Assembly (NCBI GenBank): GCA_026724425.1
Contig: JAIUCV010000008.1
Location: forward strand, 27,446,477-27,510,476
Length of the DNA stretch: 64,000 bases
Source: Erythrophleum ivorense
Lineage: Eukaryota > Streptophyta > Magnoliopsida > Fabales > Fabaceae
Reading direction: 5' to 3'
Both the position numbers and the translations under genes were made by a program. Below, in pieces: positions 22,410 to 34,379 of this stretch; position 1 is the stretch's first letter; each line of letters starts with the position of its first letter. The notes under the pieces were generated by a model. That model worked only from the letters and a program-made list of their open reading frames with translations, was not told the DNA's origin and did not search any database.

Positions 22410-23676
22410 TGTAACATCTGATTCTCTGAAAATGAGAGAAAATGTGAGAAATGTAACGTACAGTTTCTTTGTCAACGAATGAAATTCATTGGATATAAAG
22501 GAAGTCCCCCGAAATGAATTAGTTAAGATCCCAAAAAGTTTAGGAAGCATTCTAGACTCCTAAAAATGAGAATCCCAAGCTTAGACAGAAAGAAAAACGG
22601 AGCTAGAATGAAGAAACAATTTCTTACGGAAAACTTATGAAATTTTAAGAAAATTTTGGAATTCATATAGGAGGACTTTTTAAATAAAATTTTTGAGTTC
22701 TCCAAGGTTCTCAGAGGCCCTGAAAACTATGGAAAGCGTAGGATAGTTAAAAACCCTCTGGTGGATATTTTCTAATGTCAGTTGACCCAAACTTTAACTG
22801 ATTCGTTCGGGAAGGTTTTAGCTCTGATTTGAGTGATTCCAAAGGCATTTTACTAAATTGGGAACCTAAATTTCATAATGGAAAAGACGATTCTAAAAAA
22901 GGATCTAAAATAAATTAGAAATGAAAATGCCAAAAACGAAGGGCAAAATTGAAATTTTTAAGAAAGTGGAAGCTTCTTGAACACTCTTTAAGTTGCTTAT
23001 TCTTCTCCCCTTCATTTGCACAATCCATTCTACCCAAAAACTAGAGAAAACACCAGCTCTCTTAGGCGCACCATGGAGGAGGAGAAAGGAGGAGAAAAAG
23101 CAAGGAGAAGGTAAGGAATTTCATGGATTTTCATGCTCCTTCTTCTTCCAAACTTGTTCCTCTCCTCTTGAGCTTTCTTTCTTTAATTATAATGAAGTTT
23201 ATAAATCTATTTTAAAGGAGAAATTAAGGGAAAAATTCGGATTTGAAGAGAGGAGCTCAAAGAAGATAAGATTAAAGTGAGAAAATAAGGAAAAATAAGG
23301 TAATTTCTTCTTCCATGGTTGCTACCCCTTGCTTTTCTTCTCCCTATGGTTCGTCCCTCTCAAGAATTCATAGGAGGGCTTAGTTTTTGGGCAGAACCAA
23401 GGGTGATTCTTAGGAAAAAGGGTGTGGAGATTAAGAATATGCAAAGAGAATTAACAAATAACCATGGAAATTCAAGATGCAAAGTCTAGGGTTTCATATA
23501 TTCCTTACAAAATTTAATTTGATACCTTGATTCCTATGTCTAAATGAGAGTTTAAATAAGCTCCTAAGATTCCTAGAAGTCTCCCCATGTGCTTCCTCCA
23601 TCAAGAAAAAAAAGCAAAGTCCATGAAGCCTAAAACCTTCCATAGGTTTGGCCAAGAAGGGATAGCATAGCTAGGG

Positions 23677-26525
23677 TGTGATGACCCTACCTTCTAATCA
23701 TTATATTTATGGTTAAATGTATGATTAATAGTTAATGATCAAGGTTTGGAGTCGTTACATTTTGTTACATTATAAAAATATAAGAAAATTTAAACCTTGA
23801 TGCTAAAGTCATCACTAAACAATCACAACCAAAACAAAGATGCATAAAAGAAATCATACTACCATGAGGGGTTTATGATTCATCCATTCATCAGTTTCAA
23901 CACACAAAAACCTCCCACAAGTATTCCTATATCATTTCTTAGCATTATCATTGAAGAAATTGGGGTTTCTAGGCTAAGGGTAGGGGTTTGGGGTCTCGTG
24001 CCGCGGTTCAGACCATTCGCACCGCGGCTAAGGTAGGTACTGAAATCATTGGGCAACTATCTCATATTGTCACGGCGATGGTCCAACTCGCTGTGGCGAG
24101 ACTACATGGCGCTGTGGCAGAAATGCTCCCTGGAGCTACTGTTCTAAGTCCCAAGATTCTCGCCTCAGTGGAATATATTTGCGCCACGACGAGTTTTACT
24201 ACTATACAACCCTTAACTAGTTTTCTCGACTTGCGCCGCGGTAAGACCTACTGCGCCGTGGCGAGTTTCCGTTCTGTCACCCTCCTGGGTAATTTTTCTC
24301 AATTTATGCCACTGTCACTCCCCAAGCCAATTTTCTTCTCTTGCGCTGCGGAAGGATTCATCATGTCGCGGCGCCCCTCGACTCTGTCACCTGTTTGGCC
24401 GCGGCGTAAGTTCTTCCTGTAGCTACCTCTCCCAAGTTTTGTCCCCTACACTCCAATTCTCATCTTAGAAACACCCTAGGACCACTTTCTCCCTTTTTGT
24501 ATGACTCTAATGGTATTTGTCTACCCTATTTACTCATCTAACTCTCCATTACCAATTCAAAACTTAGATACTATTTCCTACTTGCCCAACTATCTCATAT
24601 CAGCAAATTTATAGAATAATGATAGCAAGAACTCATGCATTAGTGACAATTAACATCCCATGCACATTCCATAAAGATTTCATTCATCAATAGTTTATAT
24701 CAACATCGAATGCATCACATGACTACAATTCCCAAATGGTAAACCATATCACAAATTCAACAAAGCTATATATATCATATGTTACAAGTTCAAACATCAA
24801 TATCCACTATAATGAGACTTAACTCCTTAATGGTTACATTTCTGCCAAGCAAAATATAAACGCCTACACTTGGCAACATGAATACATGATGATGCTATGT
24901 AAATTAATAACAAAATTGCATCTACTCTACTCAGATTAGCTTAAGTGTAGCTTCCTCCACACATGGCTAGAGCTCATGGATTTTCATCCACTTGCTTCCC
25001 CTTATCCTTACCAGAAGAACCTTCACCTGAAATATTAATCCCATAAAATAGGGTGAGATATAAATCTCAGTAACCAAGGAATTCCATCATATAATCCAGT
25101 TTAATTAGCATACGTGCATAATTTCACATAAGCATCAGAAGAACACCAGTCATATTAGTAAATGAAACAATTAGGCTATCATGATCACTATCCCATACTA
25201 GCAATCATATTCTCATATGTTAAAGGCCATTAACACTGGGAGAGGCCCATCCACGGCACCTACTCCTCATTGAGCACAACTAGGGCTTACTGCATCTAAG
25301 GTTTGATCATAACCCGGTGCCCGATCGAAAAACATGCACAGGTGGCAGCCACACCACAGCTCCACCATGGGCTCACAAGGTCTAATCACAATACAATGAT
25401 AGCCAACCAATTCATTCAATATTTCAAATTATTCATATACAGCAAAATATGAAATTAAAATAGACAGATGCATAAAATTAATATAAACCCGGTTACCTCA
25501 CTTGTAGACAATTTGTAACAGCCACCAATGGTACAAAATATCCCTATAACCATAGCATCAAATAATTACTACTCTAATTCATCATTGACAATTGCAACAA
25601 GTACCCAAAGAATTTAAAATGCTAATGTCTACCTAGGAATCACTTACCTAGCCACTACAAGTCTCAAATTCAGATTTTTGTGTCCTCTTCCAGAAACCTC
25701 AATGTTTCATCCAAAATCCTAAGCAAATTCGTACAAAATTAAATACCCATATTATAATCAAGTCATTAAGGTCTCAAATCAGCAGAATTACCTCAAAAAG
25801 AAGAGTTCATACCTATCTAATGACAGTCAGAGCCTCAACCTACGAATTTCATCAAGAAAATCCCCAAACAACCACATTTCAGATTTTGCGTGTGGTGAAA
25901 ATACTCCAAATGAAAAACTAATCGGACCAAAATGAAAAGAAAGATAAGAGGATTAAGTTATATAACTATGACGTTGGATGAATCTTGCTCTAAATGTGAG
26001 AAAATGTGGATTTATGCCAAGAACCCTAGCCTCCCCTTTGGACCTCCGATTTTCTCCTTTGTGTTTCAAAAAAATGGGATATTGGCTGAAGCATTTAGGG
26101 TTTTAGTTGGGTTAAATATGGGTCATAGGTTGCTCCAAGGTCCAACTCCTAATGGGCTCAGATTTTTGCTTTGTTGGGCTGCAAAATTCTGTTGGGCCAG
26201 ACCTAGTTTTAGGATCTCTATTATTTTGGGTCTGCACAAGGTTTATTGGGCTTTCCTAAGAGCCTATACAAGGTGGATCTTGGGCCTCTATCACATTGGA
26301 TCAAGTTGGGTCTGCACCTAGCTTATTGAGCCTCCATTAGCCTCTTATCTACTTAATTTAATTTGGGTCTAGATGAAGTTTTTATTCTAATTAAATCTCA
26401 AACCCATATTAATAATTTATCTCTCTAAAATCTTCATTCACTTAACTTGCCCAATTATCTCATATTATTTATTCCTAATTAACCTAATCCATGATTAACA
26501 CCTTAATTAATTATGGGGTGTTACA
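23677..26525 (+). mobile_element. Solo LTR of a Tekay/Del-like element (2849 bp), nested
   Basis: It starts TGTGATGACCC and ends GGGGTGTTACA, with a perfect duplication TAGGG on both sides (23672-23676 and 26526-26530). The host sequence on either side rejoins into the LTR family of element E (TTTAAAATTTTTCTAAACCC next to the right flank matches the reverse of about 38900-38930). The terminal ~250 bases are the same family as 1-253. It contains a GC-rich CpG block at 23990-24420 and no recognisable retroelement protein. Confidence 0.93.
23990..24425. repeat. CpG-rich block with recurring GCGCCGCGGC-like motif
   Basis: Within a very AT-rich setting, variants of GCGCCGCGG (TGCCGCGGTT, GCACCGCGGC, GCGCCGCGGT, GCGCCGTGGCGAG, GCGCTGCGGA, GTCGCGGCGCC, GCCGCGGCG) recur every ~20-60 bases. 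A 144-codon open frame covers the block. Its translation has no recognisable domain and is probably incidental to the low stop-codon density of GC-rich DNA. Confidence 0.7.
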
Positions 26526-28977
26526 TAGGGATAGTTTAAAATTTTTCTAAACCCATTTTTGAGTCATATATGATGAATGAATATGAGAGGAAGCCTTGGA
26601 AAAAATTTATAAATCATAGAAAGTGAGATGGTGCTTTATGTTCTATAATATGACCTAAAGAAGCAACATGTAGTTAGGCTCTTTGTTTTAATTGTGTGAT
26701 GACTCCAAGAGGCTTAAAAGGAGTCAAGAATCATATTTGAAAGGAAAGAATGGAGTCTAGAATTTACTTGAGGGGTGTTGCTTCATTAGGTGCATTTTGA
26801 AACCATAAAGGGGTTTATATGTCAAGCTAGAGTTTAAGCAAGTTGTGTGGTCTTAGAATTAATTCCATGAACCTAATTGGCTTCATAAAATGTGTTTAGG
26901 CCAAGAGAAGTGATCTCCACCTTTTTGGGTGTGTGAGGTCAAGGGAGAGGATTCAAAGCTTAAGGAAAAAGTGTACAAAATGCAAGGTAGCTCTCTCCAC
27001 CTTCTCTCATGCACGATTACTTGCTTTACTTGTCTTTGAATGTGTGTATGTGTATTTTAAGCTATGAAAAATGTTTTATCATGAGCTCTTATTCTATGGT
27101 ACTATGATGATGCATTATGTCTTTAAATGATGTTCATGATGTTTGTTTTGGCTTGCTTGAATGTGGTGAGGCCAAGAACCCTTAGCCATGGTAAGGATAA
27201 GCCAAAAACCCTTAAAATTGGTTAAGACAAAGTAAAGAATCTCCCAAAAGTGAGGTTGACTCCCAAGAGAAAGGTTAAGTCTAAGAACCTCTTAAAGAAT
27301 GGATGAGACAAGTCCAAAATCCATAAGTAAATGAGTGAGGCCAATTCACTTGCTTGGGAAGCCTTTGTATGTTATGTATGACTTGCTCAAATATTGAAAA
27401 TGCTTCTTGAATGTTTATATATGACAACATGCTCATGCATACATTTGTGAGGCTTGTTTAGCATCTTTTATGTATGATTGAATGGGAGATGAGCTATTGG
27501 GATTCTTTAAATCTCATCCCCTCCTATCCAATGTTCTAACATGCTAGGTGGACTAAGGGATCAAGGAAATAGAAGCCAATCAGATGAGAGATTAGAGCTT
27601 GACATCAAAGTGCATAGTTTTTGGCTCTTTAAGGCCATATGATGTCTAATGATGTAATCGATTATTGTATATGGTATATGACATCTTGAACATGTGTAAT
27701 TATGTTAATAAGTGATGTATAAATGAGAGACTATGTTATGTGATTATTAGAATGTAAAATGAGTATGCTATGGCAATTTGACCTTTTGAATGATTTTATG
27801 CAAATGTGCATAAGTGTAAGTGAGATGACCAAAATGAGATGCGTGAGGTTTGGGACCATTTAGGTAGCTCACTCAATTCATAATCATGTTTTTATACTTG
27901 CCCAAGAGGTGCTAAACATTAAGAGAGAGCATTTGGACACTTTGGTATCCTATATGGAGCCAAAATTGACCAAAATGGAACCCTATATCGCTTTTTATCC
28001 AAATGAGCTCTTCTTGATCTAATATTTGTCATGCAATTAGAGCTTGTGGAGAGCTTTTCTAAAAGCTAAAGAACATAATTTTTGGAGGTCTAAAGAATAT
28101 TTAATGAATTTTCAAAGTTGGCAAAAATTCTGATTTTGGTCTGATGCACTGTTCACTTGGTCCGAAAATGATTTCTATCACATAGGGCTCAAATGATGTC
28201 CAATTGCCACAAAATTGTATATACAAAAACTAGATATTCCCAATGAATTGTTTCAACTAGAAGCACATCATTTGGAGGTCTATAGAGGGATATATGAATT
28301 TTTAAAGATTTTATCCAGTATCAGGTGCCCCAACTGATCTTAGGTACTGTTTGATTAGATTTTAATTGTCTGGACATGCTTGAACGAGTATGGAGTTATT
28401 TTTCCCTCTATCTAACATCCACAAATTTCCATATTGGTATCATTTGCATGGTTTATAATTTTATGGAATTAATTGGATAGTTTTAAAATTTGCTATAGAA
28501 TTCTATGACAGTACCAGTGGATAGCCTGACCTCTAGACTTTTTTGGATGTCAAACGCCTTTTGTGTGCTGTTTCATAGTCTGAAATATTTTTAACATAAA
28601 GTAGACATGTGTAGCTTTCCATAATATCTAAGAATAAATGATTTCAATTTTTCTAGAATTAGTTATGATTTTTCAAAATTTGTGACAGAATAAGGAAAAT
28701 TTTGGCCAAAAATGCATATATGTATTTTATGCTTCCCTTTGCTTTCCACGAGTTATAGGCCACCTTTGGTGATGCAAATGAGTTTTATTTATGTAATTAA
28801 ATATGATAATGTGATACATTAGTCCATATGGCCCACAAGACACTGAAGAAAAATTTTGTACGCAACGCAATGCTAAGAAATGCATTATTTAATGCTATTT
28901 TTCCTGGCCTCTTTGTGAATTGCTTAATATAAGGCATAGAGATAGTATGAAATGAGCTATAAACATATGGTGTTACA

Positions 28978-29930
28978 TTTCTCATCCCACACAAATGGTA
29001 CCTTCTTTCTAATAAGCCGTGTCAGTGACATCACTATCTGAGAAAAGCCCTAAATGAACCTCCTGTAATAGCTTGCTAAACCTAGGAAGCTCTTTATCTC
29101 TGTCACTGTCCTAGGCCTCTCCCACTGTAATACTACCTCTACCTTATGGGGATTTATTATGATCCCTTCCTGGGAGATCACATGACCTAGAAATTGAATT
29201 TCAGTGAGCCAGAACTCACATTTACTAAGTTTAGCATACAACTGTCTCTCTCTCAGGGTTTCTAAGGCTAATGTCAGGTGCTGCTCATGTTCTTCTCTAC
29301 TTTTTGAGTAGATGAGGATGTCATCTATGAAGAAAACTACAAATCTATCTAAGCATGGCCTGAAGACTCTGTTCATGTAATTCATGAATACTGTGGGTAC
29401 ATTCGTTAACCCAAAAGGCATAACTAAAAATTTATAATGCCCATATCTAGTTCTAAATGCTATTTTGGGAATATCAGCCTTTATTCTAAGCTGTGATAAT
29501 CTGACCTGAGGTCTAGCTTAGAAAATACTGACACTCTTACTAATTGATTTAGGAGGTCATCTATACGAGGGAAAAGGTACTTATTCTTAATGGTTATCTT
29601 ATTGAGTTCCCTATCATCTATACATAGTCGAAGGCTTCCATCTTTCTTCTTTACGAATAAGACTGGAGCTCCCCATGGTAAGACACTGGCTCTAATAAAA
29701 TCCTTCTCTAAAAGTTCTTCTACCTATTTCTTAAACTCAGCTAGCTCAGTGGGAGCCATCCTGTATGGGGCCTTAGACACTGGACTTGCCCCAAGTACAA
29801 TGTCTATAGGAAACTCAACCTCTCTCTCTAGGGGTAGTCCGCTAATCTCTCTAGGGACTACCTCTGGGAACTTTCTCACCATGGGAATCTCATCTATACC
29901 CTCTTCTACCTTAACTTGAACTAAAAAGAA
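28978..29930 (-). pseudogene. Element E reverse transcriptase and proximal RNase H
   Basis: On the minus strand the open frame 29421-29050 gives MPFGLTNVPTVFMNYMNRVF, then FVVFFIDDILIYS with the catalytic Asp pair, LYAKLSKCEFWLTEIQFLGH and SFLGLASYYRRFI. The upstream part (29422-29930) holds the fingers and palm start (equivalents of YRMAPTELAEF, LRLCIDYRELN and INKYLFPRIDDLL), but in more than one frame because of small indels, for example around 29490-29520. Below 29050 the RNase H sequence is split by the solo LTR at 28977. The N-terminal half shows enough damage to rule out a working enzyme. Confidence 0.85.
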
Positions 29931-29942
29931 AACTAGGTACCC

Positions 29943-30345
29943 CTAACAACCATGCCCTAGAGACCTCTCAGCCTGGGAGGTGGTCATAATGGATAACTCA
30001 GTCCTCATACTAGGTACAGTCCTACACTCAGGTAAAGTAATATATCTATGGCTATAATCTAGTATGGCATTATTTGTAGACATCCATTTCATGCCAATGA
30101 TTAAATCAATATCAATAATGGGCATACAAATCAAATCAAGGGTGGTAAGGCAGTGATTAAACAAGACCATATAATTTAAACAAGCATGGGAGGTAATGGC
30201 TCAGTTTCTTATGCGAGTAGATACATGCAAGTCATATGGTAGTGTATGTATATTTAGTCCTAACCTCCTAACATAGTCATATGATTAACACTCAAATCAA
30301 ATGATGCAGTTACAGAAAAATCATTTATTCTAATAGTACCTTAGA
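29943..30345 (-). pseudogene. Element E aspartic protease remnant
   Basis: The minus-strand frame from 30170 reads MVLFNHCLTTLDLICMPIID then LIIGMKWMS, the distal half of the retropepsin-like domain, and ends in the linker MTTSQAERSLGHGC that precedes RT. The proximal half with the active site lies at about 30240-30345 in a different frame; its active site is no longer readable with confidence. The 71-codon equivalents in elements A and C are closely similar. Confidence 0.75.
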
Positions 30346-31064
30346 TTAGACTCGAGGACCGACTAGCCTCCTGTTGTGACAGGGCAAAGACTCTACCCTA
30401 GGTTTGAGGTTTAGGAGTAGGAGCCATCTCTTTCTGCTGTGTGAACTGCTGAGGAGCCTGGGTGCAGTACCTAGCCATATGTCTTGACCTACCACACTGG
30501 AAGCATACATTTTGCCCCAGGTAACAGGGTTTAGTTTCATGATTCTTGCCACACTAGGGACATATGATAGGTACAGAGCTACCTTTACTGGACTAAGTTC
30601 TCCGTTTCTTGCCCCTTTAGCTCCACTGACTTCTACCGCCTCTCTTACTGGTAACTGTAGTCTGTAATCCCTCTCTAGGTCTCTTGGGCTCAGGGAGGGG
30701 TGGTCTGGCACTAGAGGTAGGTTGCATCATTCTGAGGTTTGCCTCCATCACTCTACATATCTCAACTTGGGTGTTAAAGTGTCTAATTCTTTATGGCACT
30801 ACCTTGTCTCTGATCTCAAGGGGCAAACCTTTCTCTAACCTATCTAATCTCCACCACTCATCATCATGTCTCTATAAATAGGAGGAATATTAGGAGAGCT
30901 CTATAAATTTAGCCACATATTGGTCCTCGGACATCCCCTCTGTCTATCTTAAAAGTGTAAATTTTGACTCTTTCTCATCTCTAACTGAGCTGGGGAAATA
31001 CTTCTCGTAGAAAACTTGGAGGAACGTCTCCCATGTAATTGGAAGGTTCCTCGCTGAGAGGTCA
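30346..31064 (-). pseudogene. Element E gag C-terminal half with zinc knuckle
   Basis: On the minus strand, CFQCGRSRHMARYC (about 30504-30463) is a CCHC knuckle with Arg replacing the Gly before His. Upstream are the basic linker and a block like YVARFIELS at 30880-30920, and the TWETFLQVFYEKYF block near 31000-31030. The neighbouring 121-codon open frame (30346-30711) runs in a different frame over this knuckle and is not the gag product. Gag is interrupted at 31064 by the Athila-like LTR and resumes at about 33691. Confidence 0.8.
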
Positions 31065-33690
31065 TGTCACACAACCCTTAAAATAAAACTAGGTTGGATT
31101 AAATTTTATAGTCAGTGGCATAACCTAGGTCATCCCCCTTGAAAATGGAATTCAATATTTAATTGGGTTTCTAAGTGTAAGAGGACTCTAAAAACTACCT
31201 AATTAAGGGGGGTTTGATCCAATTAAACTAGCTAGAATTAATTTGAATCAAAAATTCCTAATTACTACCTAATTGCATGAATTAAAGAGTGAATGATAGA
31301 CGTGTGACTAGCTTTGGATTCGTCCCTTGGTATCCACTGTCCTCATCCTAATCTAATTGTCATTAATTCTGATCTAAGAGTCCCTAATTGTATTCATAGA
31401 AAATGTATCTTGAGTTACCATACAAGAATCAAGAGATTAACAAAGTAATGTTGTATTGAAACCTCAATCCCACATTAAATCATTAATTCTTACCTTTAGG
31501 ATCAATGAACACTTCTATTTGATTGATTAATCAATTAATTAGTCTTTGAATTATCATCCTAAGTGTTTAATTAACCAATTAAACTCAAAGGAATCCTCAA
31601 ATTGGACAATTAAGCACTCAATTTCATTCATGCACTTCATCAAACACCTTGACTGCATATATGGGGAACTAAGGAAGAATGAAAAATTCAGCACTTGATT
31701 CAATCAATTAACTAACAAAAAGTATCCTAATCAATGTCTAACTAGCCACTAATTACAATTACACAAATTCCCAATCAAATACAACCTCAACCAAGATAAT
31801 ATAAGAAAAAGGAAAATGCATAGAAAAAGAGAGAATCTTAGCCAAAATCCCTTATTCTTTCCTTGAATTCAAGCTTACACCAAGGATCTTCCTCCTAGTT
31901 AGCCACAAAGGGGATTAAAGCTTCATTGTGGTGGAAGAATGGTGGAGAATGGATGAAGAATGGCTACGGCGTGGTGGATGGATGGAGTGAATGATGATGG
32001 ATTGTGTCTCTGGATGATGCATTGTATACGAATGGAATGGTGCCCCCCTTTTCTACCTCTACCTGAGTGTATTTTTAATCTCCCTCATATTCTTGTTTAT
32101 TGTTCATGTGCTCCTTCTTTTGCTAATTGCCAGTAGCTTTTTCTTCTTGATATGTATAAGTGTGGGCCCCAAAGCAAATATAATAATCATCTTTCATGTG
32201 AGCTGCCTTTATCTATTCATTTTCATGTATTGTTTCCAAGAAAGCTTCTTCTTCTTGATATAATCTCATGCTTCTGCTCACATGTCTCACATTCTCTTCC
32301 TTTCATTCTACCCGTGTTAATCCACGTTAACTTCTATGTTCTGCTCATGTGTGTTTTCTTTGGATGAGGTGTGAGGAATGGAATGTGTAGCGTGGATGGG
32401 TCTCTCGATGGATTAAAGTTCTACCCCATGGCTGGTTCTTTCGCTTACATGCTGCTTAACTTGAGAGTGCTTCATACATGGTTTTATGGCTTCTCTTCTT
32501 GCTTCATTCATTCCTTAGCTTGTTCATCATGAATGAATCAAGTGTTTCATGCTGGTGCTTCCTTCTCTTTCTCTTTTGCACAAAATCATGGCTTCTTCAT
32601 GCTATTCTTCTCCTCTGTTTTTCTCACATGCATGTAGAACTTAAGCTGCATGCTTCTTCTTATCTCTACATGCTTTGTAGCTCTTAATCCAGCTCCTATT
32701 TCTTGTCTTTTTCTGCATTAATGTCCAGCTCGCTACTCCATCTTTTCCTTCATGTTTTTATTCAACCAGCTATCTTCTTCTCGCTTCATGCTCTATTCTA
32801 CTCATTCCATGTCAGCCCTTCATGTTTGTTTCTTCTTTGTTCTAGCCATGTGAGTTGATGTGTGTGTGTGTGTGTATAAGTATGGAGTGGGTGCTACTTC
32901 TTGTGATGTGGGAATGTGCTGCTATGCATGAGAGTGACCACGTGTGATGTGTGTTACGTGTTTATGCATGAAGTCATGTAAGTGAGCTGGACATGTGGCT
33001 TGTGTGAGTGTTTTACATGGGTGAATGAAGTTAAGAGTGTTGAACATTGAAGCTCATGTGTGGTTACATGTGTGTGTTAATATGAAAATGAAGCTTGGCG
33101 TCTTCATGTGTATTATGTGTAGCAGTTGCATGTAGCTACGTGTAAGTGTGTGCATATATTTATGTGGGGAAATGTGGATGAGTGAATGTGTAATGGGTGA
33201 GTTAGTGCTTCTGGTGGCAACCCTTGTACATGTGTGATTGAAGAATCTAAAGTAACGTGGAAAGTGTGTAAATGATGCATGTGGGCTGGTCAACAAAAGA
33301 ATGAAGCTTGTGCAAGATTTGTGTTAGCTCTGCTCTTTCCTTCTCTTGTTCCCACATTGATTTTAGCTTTCCATTCTCTAATTTTTAGCTCCAAAAAAAG
33401 TACACTTAAAGCTCAATCTTCACCTTTTCTTCTTTAATTCAAATTCTCATTCAAGCTTCAATTGCCCATTAAAATCTGCACAAAAGAATGAAAAATATTG
33501 AGTAGAATTATCCACAAAATTATTTAAAAGAAATTTATGCATTAAAACTCAATAATTTTGCAAATTGATTCATAAAGTGCATAAAATAGCTAATAAAATC
33601 AAATTCTACCTAATTAAACCCCTAAAGCCATATTTGGACACTAAAATACTTAAGTTAGGAGGATTAAAATATATAAAACTAGCATTCATC
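31065..33690 (-). mobile_element. Athila-like solo LTR inserted in element E gag
   Basis: On the minus strand this matches the LTR at 2614-5256: near its start TTTTAATCCTCCTAACTTAAG, and near its end GGGGATGACCTAGGTTATGC. The plus-strand left end reads TGTCACACAACCC and the right end CTAGCATTCA. Element E gag continues on both sides (compare the uninterrupted gag of element A around 7630-7690). The flanks are too diverged for a clear target-site duplication; GTCAT/TTCAT is a possible imperfect one. No Athila internal sequence is present, so it is a solo LTR. Confidence 0.82.
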
Positions 33691-34240
33691 TCTCACCCTC
33701 AAAATAGGCTCGGTGCCTTTACACCAGTAATGTGCCTCTTTCTGTAATTGAAAGATAGCCATCTTGGCTTTCTGCTCAGACATGCACTCCATCACCTTGA
33801 AGATCTTCTTTAACTGCATAATCTAGGCCTCAGCTTTATCTGAATTCATCTCACCATCAAAGGTGGGAGGCTCAAACTTTCTGAACTAAGTGATAATCTT
33901 TCTGGTCAAGGGCTACTCTTGAGTTGGAGGCGTCTGAGTTGATGAAATAGAGGCAACCATCTAGATATGTGGCTGTGGATCTAGGTGAGTTGGTTCTAAA
34001 TGCTCGGGATGATCTCAGTGGTGAGGTGGCTATGGAAGAGGAGATATGGGGCCTTGGCTGTCTCTCTTAGCAAGCCTTTCCTATGACTGCATAATCACAG
34101 CCTGCTGCTGATCCAGACGAGCCATAATAAACAGTAAGGCTCCAGCTACCAGATCACTGGGCTCAACTCTATCATCTGTACAAGCCTCTCTCGAGGAGTC
34201 GACCTCTCTTTGTGTTCATCGTAGCTCTAAAATATCATAA
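33691..34240 (-). pseudogene. Element E gag N-terminal half
   Basis: The minus-strand translation contains PPTFDGEMNSDKAEA, IMQLKKIFKVMECMSEQKAK and MAIFQLQKEAHYWCKGTE, the retrotransposon gag core, preceded by a Gln-rich segment (ARLDQQQAVIMQS). Stops are present (for example after KAEA). The start codon is uncertain; an ATG near 34218 on the minus strand is the closest candidate. The gene resumes at 31064 beyond the inserted LTR. Confidence 0.8.
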
Positions 34241-34367
34241 TAAACTTTAACATGAAAAAGGGAACACTTCCACCATCAACACACTCAATTTATCTACAAA
34301 GTAGCTCATATACATCTAGGCAACTCATAAACACAAGCCACAACCCACATCAAGAGCCTAAAGCTTT

Positions 34368-34379
34368 GATTTGATCCCA
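34368..34379 (-). other. Element E primer binding site (degenerate)
   Basis: The minus strand reads TGGGATCAAATC where TGGTATCAGAGC is expected, at the right distance from the LTR end at 34385. Position and partial match support it, and the changes show age. Confidence 0.6.

Larger units (their letters stand above)
22410..28977 (+). mobile_element. Solo LTR (about 3.7 kb) inserted in element E RNase H
   Basis: It starts TGTAACATCTG and ends GGTGTTACA, flanked by the 5-bp duplication TTTCT (22405-22409 and 28978-28982). Removing it restores the RNase H sequence CTTCTCATATTTCTCATCCC, matching the uninterrupted CTTCTCACATCTATCATCCC in element A near 5590. The body is related to the LTR of element E but in opposite orientation. 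It contains a further LTR at 23677-26525; without that and its duplication it is 3714 bases. No internal pol or gag is present, so it is a solo LTR left by LTR-LTR recombination. Confidence 0.93.

Noticed and set aside
23988..24422. A 144-codon plus-strand open frame in the nested LTR
   Set aside because: It coincides with the CpG-rich motif block, where stop codons are rare by composition. The translation has no recognisable domain and no conserved start context.
30346..30711. A 121-codon minus-strand open frame within element E
   Set aside because: The gag zinc knuckle (CFQCGRSRHMARYC) is encoded on the same strand in another frame, so this is an out-of-frame reading of gag.
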